From JAYVYM01 sp046593925 (lineage in GTDB: Bacteria; Actinomycetota; Actinomycetes; Mycobacteriales; SCTD01), in contig JBKJQN010000082.1 of assembly GCA_046593925.1 (NCBI GenBank), positions 1 to 64,000 of the forward strand: 64,000 nt of DNA, written 5' to 3'. The notes under the pieces were generated by a model, which was not told the DNA's origin, did no database searches, and saw only the letters and a program-made list of their open reading frames with translations. Below, one piece after another: positions 31,804-41,615 of the stretch (within the stretch, counting starts at the first letter, position 1; each line of letters begins with the position of its first letter). Position numbers and translations under genes: made by a program.

Positions 31804-34800
31804 TCATCCGCCGCCCAGCCGTGGGACGTCCCGGAGCAGGGCGCGCAGCCGGTCCGCGCCCAGCAGGTCAGCCGGCCGGACCGTGATCCCCTGCGCGACG
31901 TAGTGGAAGGCGGCGCCGATCCGCTCCAGCGGGGTGCCGGACAGCTCGTGCCAGGCCAACCGGTACGCCGCCAGCTGCACGGCAGCCGCCTGGGCGTCCG
32001 CGCCGACAGGCGGCGCCCCGGTCTTCCAGTCGACGATCTCGGCGCGGTCGCCGCCTGAGTAGACGGCGTCCATGCGGCCGCGGACGAGGACCCCCTCGAC
32101 CTCCATCTCGAAGGGCACCTCGATCTCGGCGGGCTCGCGGCCCCACCAGCTGCTGCGCCGGAAGGCCTCCTGCAGCGCGGCCAGGTCGGCACCGACCGGC
32201 GCCTGGTCCGCGCTGCCCGGCAGCTCCAGCGGGTCGAGCAGCTGGGGGGTGCCGAAGACGACGGTCTCTAGCCAGGCGTGGAAGGCGGTGCCGCGCCGGG
32301 CGACGAGCGACGGCCGTCGCGGCAGCGGCCGGAGCAGTGCGCGGGCCAGCGCCTGCGGGTCGCGGCGCAGCTCGACGAGTCGGCTCACCGACAGCTGCCC
32401 CGGCAGCACGGCGTGCGTACGCCGGCCGCGGCGCCGGCGTTCCTCGTCGGCGAGCCGCTGCAGGTCGTCGTCCCAGACCGCCACCTGCCGGGCAGCCTCG
32501 CTCGACAGGACGTGGGCGTTGTCGACGGGTGCGCCGTCAAGCAGCTCCCGGACGCGCTCGGCAGCCGCCTGCACCTGCCGCCCGGCCGGGGGCGCGGGGT
32601 CCGGCCAGCTCGCGGCCCGGCCCTGCGCGACCAGGGGGTTGGGCTCCGGCACCTTCTCGACCCAGACGTCGACATCGCCCGCGCCCTGCTCGCACGCCTG
32701 CCGGGCCTCGAGCAGGAAGACCGACGGACCGAGCGGCTGTCGCTGGTGGCCCCAGTGATGGCCCGAGCACAGCAGCAGCCGCTCGGCGCGGGTGAACGCG
32801 ACGTAGGCGAGCCGGCGCTCCTCACGGGCGTCGCGCTCGGCGAGGGCGGCTGCGAAGGCCTCGAGGTCGACCTTGCCGAGACCGGCCAGGCACGGCAGGT
32901 CGCCCGAGTCGCCGCGCAGCGGGAACGGCAGCAGCCTCGGGGTCTTCAGCCACGATGTCCCCTGCGGCTTGCCGGGGAAGACCGCCGGGCCGCCAGCGGC
33001 CACCGAGCGGGCCAGGCCGGGTACGGCCACGACAGCCCACTCCAGGCCCTTCGCGGCGTGCACCGTCATCAGCTTGACCGTGTCGGCTGCTCCCGGTGCG
33101 CCGGCGTCGAGGCCGTTCTCCTCCTCGGCGGCGGCGCCGAGGTAGGCCAGGAACGCTGACAGCACCGCCTCGCCCGAGCCGTCCTGCGCGGCGTCACCGG
33201 CGAAGGACGCCGCCGCGTCGGCGAACGCGTCGAGGTCGGCGCGTGCCTGCGCCGGACCGGGGGCGCCGACCCGGGCGACGACTTCGACATCGAGGCCGAG
33301 GGTGCGCTCGACGTCCGCGACGAGCTCGGGCAGCGGCTGGTCGGCCCGTCGGCGCAACGACCGCAGCTCGTCGCGCAGGGCGGTCATCCGCCGGCGGCCC
33401 TCGTCCGACAGCCCATGCTGTGGCAGCTCGTCGAGGGCGTCGACGAGCGAGCCCGCGTCGGCGTCGGCCACCCCGAGCACCACCGCCTCGACCGCGTCGC
33501 CCGGCTCCCGCCCGGTCACCCTTCGGACCAGCGTCCGGGCCTGCGCACCGAGGGCGGCGAGGTCGCGCGGGCCAATCCGCCAGCGCGGCCCGGTGAGCAG
33601 GCGCAGCAGCTCGGCGTCAGCCGTCGGGTCGTCGAGCACCCGCAGCGTGGCCACCAGGTCGGCGACCTCCGGCACGCTGAGCAGGCCACCCAGACCAACC
33701 ACCTCCACGGGCACCTCGATCGCCTCGAAGGCCTCGCGCAGCGCCGGGAACAGCGACCGCTTGCGGCACAGCACCGCGGCCCGCGCCCACTGCCGGCCGC
33801 GCTCGTCGTCCGGCGGCAGGGCCAGGACGGCAGCCCGGACCTGCTGCGCGACCCACTCAGCCTCGCTCACGACGTCGGCCAGCAGCGCGCACCGGACCCA
33901 CCCGGCCCGCTCGCGCCCGGGCGCCGGGCCCAGCTCCCGGACCTGTACGCCGTCCGTACGCAGGTCCGCGGCGACCAGGTTGGCCAGCTGCAGCACCCGA
34001 CCCCCGCTGCGATAGGTCGTGGACAGCTGCCGGGTCGCCGCCGGGTCGGCGCCGTAGAGCGCGGCGAACCGGCGCAGCGTGCCGGCGCTGGCGCCCCGCC
34101 AGCCGTAGATGCTCTGGCAGGGGTCGCCCACCGCAGTGACCGGGTGGCCGTCACCGAACAGCGAGCCCAGCAGCACCTCCTGGGCCGCCCCGGTGTCCTG
34201 GTACTCGTCCAGCAGCACGACCGGATGGGCTTCGCGCTCGGCGGCCCGCACCTCAGGGCAGTCGCGAGCCAGCTGCGCGGCCAGGGCGACAACGTCGCCG
34301 AAGTCGAGCAGCTCGCGCGCCCGCTTCAGCGCGGTGTAGCTCGCCACCACCGGTAGCAGCTGCTCACGGACCGCCTGGCAGACCAGAACGTCCCGGGCCG
34401 GCTTGAGCAGCCCGGATGTCGCGTCCCCGGTCGCCCGCAGCCAGGCACCGAGATCCACGACGTCCTGCGGCACGCGCAGGTGCTCCGACAGGTCGCCGGC
34501 CAGAGCCAGCACGGTCTGCACCGCGGTCGACTCGGCCATGTCCTTGGCGTCCAGCGGGCCGTCGTAGGTGGCGACGGCCCGCGAGGCGAGCTGCCAGCTC
34601 GTCGCCGGAGTGATCAGCCGGGCCGCCGGCTCGCGCCCCAGCCGCAGCGCGTGGTCGCGCACCAACCGTCCGGCGTACGCGTGGTAGGTCGACACCATCG
34701 GCTCGAGGTCGGCGTACGCGTCGGGGAGCCAGCCGGCGGCCCGCAACGCCCGCAGTGCGCTGCGTACCCGGCCGGCGAGCTCGTCGGCCGCCTTCGTGGT

Positions 34801-35025
34801 GAAGGTCAGGCCGAGCACACCGTCTGGCCGGACGAGGCCCTGCGCGACCAGCCACACGACCCGCGCCACCATGGTCGCGGTCTTGCCGCTGCCCGCTCCG
34901 GCGACGACGACCCCGGCCGCCAGCGGGGCTGTCACGACCTCGGCCTGCTCGTCGCTGACCGGCTTGTGCAGTACCCGAGCGAGGTCGTCGAGCCCGAACG
35001 CCTTCCGCAGCACGAGCCCCGTCAT
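31804..35025 (-). CDS. adnB: AdnB-like helicase-nuclease subunit
   Basis: This 1,073-residue SF1A helicase with a C-terminal RecB-type nuclease belongs to the AdnAB heterodimer that resects double-strand breaks in actinobacteria. Walker A is AGAGSGKTAT near residue 42, Walker B VVLLDEYQDTG, then AVGDPCQSIYGWRGA and MTVHAAKGLEWAVVAVPG. The nuclease has RGRMDAVYSGG, IVDWKTG and the QLAAYRLAWHE helix near 990-1035, so it should be active. ATG at 35025 overlaps the adnA stop in an ATGA quartet, fixing the start and coupling the subunits. Confidence 0.93.
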   Translation of the reverse strand: MTGLVLRKAFGLDDLARVLHKPVSDEQAEVVTAPLAAGVVVAGAGSGKTATMVARVVWLVAQGLVRPDGVLGLTFTTKAADELAGRVRSALRALRAAGWLPDAYADLEPMVSTYHAYAGRLVRDHALRLGREPAARLITPATSWQLASRAVATYDGPLDAKDMAESTAVQTVLALAGDLSEHLRVPQDVVDLGAWLRATGDATSGLLKPARDVLVCQAVREQLLPVVASYTALKRARELLDFGDVVALAAQLARDCPEVRAAEREAHPVVLLDEYQDTGAAQEVLLGSLFGDGHPVTAVGDPCQSIYGWRGASAGTLRRFAALYGADPAATRQLSTTYRSGGRVLQLANLVAADLRTDGVQVRELGPAPGRERAGWVRCALLADVVSEAEWVAQQVRAAVLALPPDDERGRQWARAAVLCRKRSLFPALREAFEAIEVPVEVVGLGGLLSVPEVADLVATLRVLDDPTADAELLRLLTGPRWRIGPRDLAALGAQARTLVRRVTGREPGDAVEAVVLGVADADAGSLVDALDELPQHGLSDEGRRRMTALRDELRSLRRRADQPLPELVADVERTLGLDVEVVARVGAPGPAQARADLDAFADAAASFAGDAAQDGSGEAVLSAFLAYLGAAAEEENGLDAGAPGAADTVKLMTVHAAKGLEWAVVAVPGLARSVAAGGPAVFPGKPQGTSWLKTPRLLPFPLRGDSGDLPCLAGLGKVDLEAFAAALAERDAREERRLAYVAFTRAERLLLCSGHHWGHQRQPLGPSVFLLEARQACEQGAGDVDVWVEKVPEPNPLVAQGRAASWPDPAPPAGRQVQAAAERVRELLDGAPVDNAHVLSSEAARQVAVWDDDLQRLADEERRRRGRRTHAVLPGQLSVSRLVELRRDPQALARALLRPLPRRPSLVARRGTAFHAWLETVVFGTPQLLDPLELPGSADQAPVGADLAALQEAFRRSSWWGREPAEIEVPFEMEVEGVLVRGRMDAVYSGGDRAEIVDWKTGAPPVGADAQAAAVQLAAYRLAWHELSGTPLERIGAAFHYVAQGITVRPADLLGADRLRALLRDVPRLGGG

Positions 35026-38000
35026 CGCAGGACGCCGGTGCCCTCGGACCACAGCGGGCAGCACGGCCGGACGCCGCAGCGCTCGCAGTGCTCATTGACC
35101 TGGGCGGGGAAGGTACTGCCGCCCATACCGTCGACGACCCGAAGGACGAGCTCCTGCGCCCAGCCGGGATCGGGGTCGTCGGCCAACGGCGGCTGGCGCT
35201 GCTCCTTGGCCTTCGCGACCCCCTTGAGCTGCAGCAGCGCCGCCCCTCCCGACGCCACCATCCCCTGCTCGGCGAAGGCGCCGAGCTGCGCGGCGAGCTG
35301 GTACGCACCCAGCTGTGGGTGCCGCGCCACCTCGCTGTCCCTGGGCTTGGACGTGCCGGTCTTGAGGTCGACGACGACGGCTCGGCCCTGCGCGTCGCGC
35401 TCGAGCCGGTCGACCCGGCCGCGCAGCTCCGCACCCTCGCGCAGGGCGACGCGGACGTCGACCTCGGTGCCCACCAGCTGGCGATCGCTGCCCTGCACCC
35501 AGGCCAGGAAGCGGTCGAGCTGCTGCATGGCCTCACGACGTCGCCGGCGTACCGCCCAGGGCGCGCCGAGGTCGAGCTCGGGCAGCACCTCGTCGAGTCG
35601 CGCCTCGAGCTGGTCACGCTGCAGGGGCGCGTCGCCGCTGGCCAGCTCGCACAGCGCATGCACCAGGCTGCCCAGCACCTGCGATGGCCCGGTGCTCCCG
35701 GAGGTACCGACGCCGCTCTCGAGGAACCAGCGCAGCGCGCACAGGTCGAAGGACTCGACCTTGGACGGCGACACCCGCACCGGCTCGCCGGCGCGCACCA
35801 GCGGTCCGTCGTCGGACAGCGGCGCGATCCCCCACCAGCGGTCGGGGTGGGCCCCGACCACCCGCGGGCTGGCGTCGTCACCGACCGCGAGCCGGGCCAG
35901 TCGCAGGCAGGCCCCCTCGCGCAGCGCCGGGTCCGGTGACGTCGCGGCCACCGATCGCAGCTCGGCGAGCAGGCCGGCACCGGTGAACGGCCGGCCGACC
36001 GGGGTGGCCGCGGCCGGCAGCGGCAGGCCGAGCTCCTCCAGGAACCGGCTGGGCCGCTCATCACCGCCTTCGCCGGCAGCGACCGCCGTGACCACGAGCC
36101 GTTCTCGGGCGCGGGTGACCGCGACGTAGAACAACCTGCGCTCCTCCGCCAGCAGCGCGGCGCGTCGGTCGGCGTGCGGCCCGGCGCCGGTCTGCAGGTC
36201 AGCGGCGCCGAGCAGCGAGCCGCGCAGACGCAAGTCGGGCCAGACGGCCTCCTGGACGCCGGCCACGACGACGACCCGCCACTCCAGGCCCTTGCTGGCG
36301 TGGGCGGTCATCACCCGAACCGCGTCGCCCTCGGGCGTGCGTTGCGAGAGCGAGTCGGCCGGCACCTCCTGTGCCGCGACGTCGTCCAGGAAGCCCAGCG
36401 CGCCGGCGCCGGGGAGGCGGTCGACGTAGCGGGCAGCGGCGTCGAACAGCCCGATGACGGCGTCGAGAGCGCGGTCGGCGACGGCGCCACGCGGGCCGCC
36501 CTCCACACTGGTCCGCTCCAGCCGTTCCGCGAGCCCGGTGGCCACCCACAGCGACCACAGGACGTCCTCGACCGGGACGGCGGGGAGCGGGTCCGGCAGT
36601 GGTGGGACGGCGGGGACCTGGGCCGCGTCCCGGACCGCCCGGATGAGTCGGTTCAGACGGGCAAGCGGAGCGGCGTTCTGGCGCGGCAGCCCGAGGACCT
36701 GCCCGGGGTCGCGGATGGCCTGGACGAGCAGCGCGTCGGCTGGCGTGGTGCCCCGGGCCTGCAGGTCGGCGTCGCGAAGGGCGCGCCGCAACCGGCGTAC
36801 GACCAGCCCATCGGCGCGAACCAGCGGCCCGACGAGCAGCGCGAGGGCGCGGGGCTCGTCGATCCGCTCCGGCCGCAGGCCGGCGTCGAGCACCTCGAGA
36901 AGTGCCTTGACGACCGGCTCCTCGGCGAGCGGAACCTCGTCGGCCGGCACCACGACTGGGACCCCGGCAGCCTGCAGGCCGCGCCGCAGCCCGGCCAGTG
37001 AGCGCGGCGTGGAGCGCAGCAGGACGGCCATGTCGGACCACGCGACACCGTCGTGCAGGTGCGCCCGCCGCAGCACGTCGGCGACCAGCGCCGCCTCGCC
37101 GGTGGGGGTGGCGGCCAGCCGCAGCTCGACCGTCCCCGCCGTCGTGACGACCTGCGGGTCAGGGCGCAGCTCGCGAAACCCGGCCGGCAGGCCACCTGCC
37201 GACAGCCGTGCGGCGACCGCCCGGCTGGCGGCGAGCAGGCCGGCGCCGGAGCGACGACATGTGCGCAGCGCGACCACCGGGGCCGGCTCCCCGGCGGTCG
37301 TCCGGAAGGTGTCCCGAAAATCCATGACGCCGCGCACGTCGGCCCCACGAAAGCCGTAGATGCTCTGGTCAGGGTCGCCGACGGCCACCAGGTCACGCCC
37401 GTCGCCGGCGAGCGCCTGCAGGAGCCGCACCTGTGCGGGGTCGGTGTCCTGGTACTCGTCGACGAACACGACCAGGCGGGCGGCGCGCTCGCGGGCGCGC
37501 AGCTCGTCGCCGTCCTCGAGCAGCGCCGCGGCGGTGCGTACCAGCCCGGCGTAGTCCAACACCTCGACCGACGGATCGAGGTCGAAGCGGTCCTCGTAGG
37601 ACTGCAGGAAACCGGCCGCGGCCACCCAGTCCTCCCGGCCGCGCTCGAGCCCGAGCGCGCGCAGCCGGTCCGGGCCGATCCCGCGCTCCTGCGCACGCAG
37701 CAGCAGGTCGCGCAGCTCCTGCCGGAAGCCCCGTAGACCCAAGGCAGGACGCAGCGCCGCCGGCCACCGCTGCGAGCCGTCCTCGACCTCGCCCTTGAGC
37801 AGCCGGCCCACCTCGAGGTCCTGCTCCGGACCGGTGAGCAGCCGTAGCGCCGGCCCGCCCGACCCCGCGAGCTCTCGTCGGAGCAGCGCGAAAGCGTACG
37901 AGTGGAAGGTCATGGCCAACGCACCGCGAGTGGTGCCGCCGAGCCGCGCGGTCACCCGCTCGCGGAGCTCCTGGGCAGCCTTGCGACTGAACGTGAGGAC

Positions 38001-38201
38001 CAGCAGCTGCTCGGGCGCGAGGCCCCGCTCACGCACCCGGTGCACCACGGCCTCGACCAGCGTGGTGGTCTTGCCGGTGCCGGGGCCGGCGAGCACCAGC
38101 ACCGGGCCACCAGGGTGCTCGACGACCCGGCGCTGGTCAGGGTCGAGCCGGGGCCCCGACCGCTGGGCGGCCGGGCGCCGAGCAAGGGTCGGGGCGTCCA
38201 C
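35022..38201 (-). CDS. adnA: AdnA-like helicase-nuclease subunit
   Basis: This 1,059-residue SF1 helicase-nuclease is the partner of the downstream AdnB. Walker A is AGPGTGKTTT, Walker B VVFVDEYQDTDPAQ, then AVGDPDQSIYGFRGA and MTAHASKGLEWRVVVV. The C-terminal nuclease has ELRGRVDRLERD, VVVDLKTG and QLGAYQLAA. Cysteines in FDLCALRWFLE and near the C-terminus (CERCGVRPCCPLW) look like the iron-sulfur staple of AddB-type nucleases; this is inference. GTG at 38201 is chosen over earlier starts because the frame upstream is unconserved and GGAGGGCC lies ahead. It is the first gene of the adnAB operon. Confidence 0.92.
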   Translation of the reverse strand: MDAPTLARRPAAQRSGPRLDPDQRRVVEHPGGPVLVLAGPGTGKTTTLVEAVVHRVRERGLAPEQLLVLTFSRKAAQELRERVTARLGGTTRGALAMTFHSYAFALLRRELAGSGGPALRLLTGPEQDLEVGRLLKGEVEDGSQRWPAALRPALGLRGFRQELRDLLLRAQERGIGPDRLRALGLERGREDWVAAAGFLQSYEDRFDLDPSVEVLDYAGLVRTAAALLEDGDELRARERAARLVVFVDEYQDTDPAQVRLLQALAGDGRDLVAVGDPDQSIYGFRGADVRGVMDFRDTFRTTAGEPAPVVALRTCRRSGAGLLAASRAVAARLSAGGLPAGFRELRPDPQVVTTAGTVELRLAATPTGEAALVADVLRRAHLHDGVAWSDMAVLLRSTPRSLAGLRRGLQAAGVPVVVPADEVPLAEEPVVKALLEVLDAGLRPERIDEPRALALLVGPLVRADGLVVRRLRRALRDADLQARGTTPADALLVQAIRDPGQVLGLPRQNAAPLARLNRLIRAVRDAAQVPAVPPLPDPLPAVPVEDVLWSLWVATGLAERLERTSVEGGPRGAVADRALDAVIGLFDAAARYVDRLPGAGALGFLDDVAAQEVPADSLSQRTPEGDAVRVMTAHASKGLEWRVVVVAGVQEAVWPDLRLRGSLLGAADLQTGAGPHADRRAALLAEERRLFYVAVTRARERLVVTAVAAGEGGDERPSRFLEELGLPLPAAATPVGRPFTGAGLLAELRSVAATSPDPALREGACLRLARLAVGDDASPRVVGAHPDRWWGIAPLSDDGPLVRAGEPVRVSPSKVESFDLCALRWFLESGVGTSGSTGPSQVLGSLVHALCELASGDAPLQRDQLEARLDEVLPELDLGAPWAVRRRRREAMQQLDRFLAWVQGSDRQLVGTEVDVRVALREGAELRGRVDRLERDAQGRAVVVDLKTGTSKPRDSEVARHPQLGAYQLAAQLGAFAEQGMVASGGAALLQLKGVAKAKEQRQPPLADDPDPGWAQELVLRVVDGMGGSTFPAQVNEHCERCGVRPCCPLWSEGTGVLR

Positions 38202-38338
38202 GGCGGCGAGTCCACCACGGCCCTCCGACAGGACCCGGTGCGCGCCCCAGCGGCCCGGCGTCGCGGGGCGCTTCACCACATCGCCGAGACCACCTTGGTG
38301 CGCGCTGACCGCCGCCCGTCGGTGATCCAGGTCCGTCT

Positions 38339-38358
38339 GCTGTCGCCCTGGCGACAGC
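38339..38358. terminator. Short perfect palindrome after the moeZ operon
   Basis: GCTGTCGCC (38339-38347) and GGCGACAGC (38350-38358) form a 9-bp palindrome, 13 bases beyond the alkyltransferase-like stop and ahead of the adnA start. With a two-base centre it suits a protein operator better than a hairpin; either a terminator or an adnA regulator site is possible. Confidence 0.35.
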
Positions 38359-38371
38359 GGACCCTGGGTCG

Positions 38372-38668
38372 TCAGGCCAGGTCCGCGCCGGGCCCGCGCC
38401 ACCGCGCAGCGGCGAGATCGACCCGCTCACCGACCACCGGGCAACCCTCGGCGCGCAGCCGCTCCATGGCGTCCCGCAGGTGGGGTTCCGCGGGCCGTCC
38501 GCCGGCCTGCACCACCCGCCACCACGCGACCTCGTGGCCGTACCGCGACAGGACGGTCCCGACGGTCCGCCCGGAGCCCCGGCCGGTCCACTCCGCGATG
38601 TCACCGTACGTAGCCACCTGGCCGGCCGGCACCAGCTCGACCGCGTCGAGCACGATCCGGGCGTACAC
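38372..38668 (-). CDS. Alkyltransferase-like protein (ATL, MGMT-fold without cysteine)
   Basis: This 98-residue protein has the MGMT DNA-binding fold: VPAGQVATYGDIAEWTGRG as the recognition helix region and VGTVLSRYGHEVAWWRVVQ, where the alkyl-acceptor PCHR motif is replaced by a Trp-containing loop. Such ATL proteins bind alkylated guanine and channel it to nucleotide excision repair instead of repairing it. The GTG at 38668 gives normal ATL length. It lies 59 bases after moeZ and likely belongs to its operon; the mycobacterial block has a methyltransferase-like gene (Rv3204) in the same place. Confidence 0.85.
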   Translation of the reverse strand: MYARIVLDAVELVPAGQVATYGDIAEWTGRGSGRTVGTVLSRYGHEVAWWRVVQAGGRPAEPHLRDAMERLRAEGCPVVGERVDLAAARWRGPGADLA

Positions 38669-38727
38669 CGACGGCGGCGCCGCGCCCGGCCGGACGGCGA
38701 GGCCGGCCGAGACGCTGGCCGGGCGGC

Positions 38728-39918
38728 TCAGTAGGTCGGCAGGGACGTGTCGACCTGCGCCTGCCAGGCGAGCACCCCGCCCTGCACATGCACCGAGTTG
38801 GTGAGCCCGGCCGCCTTGAGGGCCGCCAGCGCCTCCGCGGACCGCACGCCGCTCTTGCAGTGCAGGATGATCTGCTTGTCCTGCGGCAGGGCCGCGAGCG
38901 CCGATCCGTTCAGGATCTCGCCCTTCGGGATCAGCACGGAGCCGGGGATCTGCACGATCTCGTACTCCGCGGGCTCCCGGACGTCGACCAGCAGGAACTC
39001 CTCGCCAGCGTCCATCTTGGCCTTGAGCTCGGTCGCCAGGATCGTGCTGCCCGCCGCCGCCTGCTGGGCTTCCTCCGACACCGTGCCGCAGAAGGCCTCG
39101 TAGTCGATGAGCCCCGTGATCGTCGGGTTCTTGCCGCAGAGCGGGCACTCCGGGTCCTTGCGGACCGTCAGCTTGCGGTACTCCATCTCCAGCGCGTCAT
39201 ACACCATCAGCTTGCCGACCAGCGTCTCACCGATGCCCATCAGCAGCTTGACGGCCTCGGTGCTCTGGATGGCCCCGATCGAGGCGCACAGGATGCCGAG
39301 GACGCCCCCCTCGGCGCAGCTCGGGACCATCCCGGGGGGCGGCGGCTCCGGGTAGAGGCACCGGTAGCAGGGCGCGTCGCCGCCGGGGGCGGTCGGCCAG
39401 AAGACGCTCGCCTGGCCGTCGAAGCGGTAGATCGAGCCCCAGACGTACGGCTTGCCCAGGAAGAAGGCCGCGTCGTTGACGAGGTAGCGGGTCGCGAAGT
39501 TGTCGGTGCCGTCGACGATCAGGTCGTACTGCTCGAAGATCTCGTACACGTTGCTGGAGTCCAGCCGCTCCTGGTGCAACACGACCTTGACCAGGGGGTT
39601 GATCTCCAGCACCGAGTCGCGGGCACTCTCGGCCTTGCTCCGGCCTATGTCGCTCTGACCGTGGATGACCTGGCGCTGCAGATTGGACTCGTCGACGACG
39701 TCGAAGTCGACGATGCCCAGCGTGCCGACGCCCGCGGCCGCGAGGTAGAGCAGCGTCGGTGAGCCGAGCCCACCGGCACCGATCGCGAGGACCTTGGCGT
39801 TCTTCAGGCGCTTCTGCCCGGTCGTCGCAACGTCCGGGATGATGAGGTGCCGGCTATAGCGCATGACCTCTTCGCGCGACAGCTCGGCGGCTGGCTCAAC
39901 CAGCGGCGGCAGGGACAT
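38728..39918 (-). CDS. moeZ: Adenylyltransferase/sulfurtransferase MoeZ
   Basis: This 396-residue two-domain enzyme activates ubiquitin-like sulfur carriers by adenylation and then transfers sulfur. The ThiF/MoeB domain has the nucleotide loop AIGAGGLGSPTLLYLA near residue 46, IVDGTDNFATRYLVND and two zinc Cys pairs (CYRC and CPLC). The C-terminal rhodanese domain (about 285-396) has the active-site HCKSGVRSAEAL. In actinobacteria MoeZ serves molybdopterin and also thiosulfonate or cysteine biosynthesis via several carriers. The gene order with an alkyltransferase-like protein and adnAB matches mycobacteria. Confidence 0.95.
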   Translation of the reverse strand: MSLPPLVEPAAELSREEVMRYSRHLIIPDVATTGQKRLKNAKVLAIGAGGLGSPTLLYLAAAGVGTLGIVDFDVVDESNLQRQVIHGQSDIGRSKAESARDSVLEINPLVKVVLHQERLDSSNVYEIFEQYDLIVDGTDNFATRYLVNDAAFFLGKPYVWGSIYRFDGQASVFWPTAPGGDAPCYRCLYPEPPPPGMVPSCAEGGVLGILCASIGAIQSTEAVKLLMGIGETLVGKLMVYDALEMEYRKLTVRKDPECPLCGKNPTITGLIDYEAFCGTVSEEAQQAAAGSTILATELKAKMDAGEEFLLVDVREPAEYEIVQIPGSVLIPKGEILNGSALAALPQDKQIILHCKSGVRSAEALAALKAAGLTNSVHVQGGVLAWQAQVDTSLPTY

Positions 39919-39945
39919 CTTGGCGGCACTCCTCCGGTAGCAGGT

Positions 39946-40926
39946 TCACCCATCCAAAGGCGGACGGCGTCCGACGGATTCCCCCGGGTCGGGTCTGACG
40001 CCGTCCACCGCCGGGCCCTCCTCGAGCAGTCCGAGGAAGGCGCGGGCGACGAGGTCGGGCCGCTCCATCTGGGCGACGTGCCCGACATCGTCGAGCACGA
40101 GTAGCCGGGCGTCGGGGAAGGTACGGGCCGCCCGCGGCGCGAGCGAGACGTCCACGAGCCGGTCCTGGGTACCCCAGACCAGCAATGTGGGGGCCGCCAC
40201 GCGGGCCGCCTGCCGCCACACCGCGCGCGGCCCGCGCGCCAGGTAGCTGCCGACGAGTCCACGCAGCGAGCGGGTAAAGGCCTCGGCGTCGTGTGGAAGA
40301 CCACTGCGCCGGCGGACCTCCTCAACAGCCTCGGCGAGCCGCTCGGGCGACACCCGGGACGGGTCGGCCCAGCACAGCTGCACAACGGCGCTGGCCCGCT
40401 GCTCGGAGGTCACCGACGCCAGCTGACGCCGGGCCAGCGTCTCGAGTCCGGGCAGCAGCAGCAGCGGCAGCCGCGGGTCACTGCCCCGCCGTGGCCGCAG
40501 CGACGGCAGCGCCGGGGACACCAGGGTGAGGGTGCGTACGAGGTCCGGCCGCTTCGCGGCGACCAGCGTCGAAACGGCGCCACCGAGTGAGTTGCCGAAC
40601 AGGTGGAGCGGGCCGTCACCGCGTGCCTCGATGCGTTGCACCACAGCGCGCACATGGGCGCCGAGGCGGTAGCCCTCCACCGGCGGCGCGCTGCGGCCGA
40701 AGCCCGGCAGGTCCATCGCCTCCGCCGCGACCCGGCCCTCGAGCAGCGCGATCAGGTCGGTCCAGTTGTTGGACGACCCGCCCAGACCGTGTACGAAAAG
40801 CGCGGGTTCGCCGCCGGCCGGGCCGGACCGCACGAACACCGGGCCCCGCTCCTGCCCGGGCCACGGCGGCAGGTGGCCGCCGAGCTCGGGCAAGGCGGTA
40901 CACGACAGGGTGGCGGTGCGGATCAT
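39946..40926 (-). CDS. Alpha/beta hydrolase, LipV-like
   Basis: This 326-residue hydrolase has the oxyanion loop FVHGLGGSSNNW near residue 44, nucleophile serine in HLFGNSLGGAVSTL near 111, and the histidine in DDVGHVAQMERPDL near 282. It is probably an esterase or lipase; the substrate is unknown. It starts 4 bases inside the peptidase-E-like gene (ATGA-type overlap) and ends 27 bases before moeZ, so it sits in the SpoIIE-phosphatase to moeZ operon. A lipase-like gene (LipV, Rv3203) lies in the same block in M. tuberculosis. Confidence 0.85.
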   Translation of the reverse strand: MIRTATLSCTALPELGGHLPPWPGQERGPVFVRSGPAGGEPALFVHGLGGSSNNWTDLIALLEGRVAAEAMDLPGFGRSAPPVEGYRLGAHVRAVVQRIEARGDGPLHLFGNSLGGAVSTLVAAKRPDLVRTLTLVSPALPSLRPRRGSDPRLPLLLLPGLETLARRQLASVTSEQRASAVVQLCWADPSRVSPERLAEAVEEVRRRSGLPHDAEAFTRSLRGLVGSYLARGPRAVWRQAARVAAPTLLVWGTQDRLVDVSLAPRAARTFPDARLLVLDDVGHVAQMERPDLVARAFLGLLEEGPAVDGVRPDPGESVGRRPPLDG

Positions 40927-41615
40927 CCGGACTCCTCAGGGGTCACCGGCAGGATCTCCCAAGACCCGCCGACCGGCAGATCGCGCCCCTGCCGAAGCAG
41001 TCGGGTCGGCGCCACACCGACGGCGGCTACGGCGCTCCCGCGGGCGACCACGCCCGACTCCTCGGGCAGGCCGAGCACGAGGATCCCGTCGGGAACCCCA
41101 GTCTCGATGGCGGCCAGCCAGTCCGGCCGGCCGCCGGACCAGTGCGGTACGACCAGCACGCCTGCGACGACGCCGAGCCCGGGCGCGATCTCGGGGCCGG
41201 CGCGCTCGGGCAGGACGGTCCAGGCGCCCAGCACCATGGCGCCGGCGCTGGAGCCCGAGACGGCGCCCCCGTCGGCCAGCAGAGCTCTGACAAGGTCGCC
41301 GACCGCCGTCGTGCTGAGCGCGTGCAGGAGCCGGGACGGTGAGCCGCCCGGCAGCACGATCAGCCTGGCCCGCCGCAGCGTGGCGAGCGCCGCGGCCGGG
41401 TCATCACGGACGTCCGGCGCGGCCAGAACCTGGGCACCGGTCGCGGCGTAGTGCCGTACGCCGTTGCGGTTGGCCGTGTCGTATTCGCGTCCGGGTGCGC
41501 CCGCCAGGGCACTGACGACGACCGGACCGCCCACCTCGCGCACGAAGGCGGTGTCCATCGGCAGGCAGCCGGACGAGAACTCGCCGCCGCCCTGCAGCAG
41601 GACCGGACCGCTCAT
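40923..41615 (-). CDS. Peptidase E / cyanophycinase-like (S51) protein
   Basis: This 230-residue protein has the class I glutamine-amidotransferase-like fold of S51 peptidases, with the nucleophile elbow VSGSSAGAMVLG near residue 120 where serine replaces cysteine. Early parts are LLQGGGEFSSGC and LIVLPGGSPSRLLHAL. S51 enzymes cleave dipeptides with N-terminal Asp or degrade cyanophycin; no cyanophycin synthetase is nearby, so peptidase E is the better guess. It overlaps both neighbours by 4 bases, indicating translational coupling with the phosphatase upstream and the hydrolase downstream. Confidence 0.78.
   Translation of the reverse strand: MSGPVLLQGGGEFSSGCLPMDTAFVREVGGPVVVSALAGAPGREYDTANRNGVRHYAATGAQVLAAPDVRDDPAAALATLRRARLIVLPGGSPSRLLHALSTTAVGDLVRALLADGGAVSGSSAGAMVLGAWTVLPERAGPEIAPGLGVVAGVLVVPHWSGGRPDWLAAIETGVPDGILVLGLPEESGVVARGSAVAAVGVAPTRLLRQGRDLPVGGSWEILPVTPEESG

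Noticed and set aside
40923..41615. Cyanophycin metabolism
   Set aside because: A cyanophycinase-like fold alone is not enough and no cyanophycin synthetase is in the window; peptidase E is as likely.
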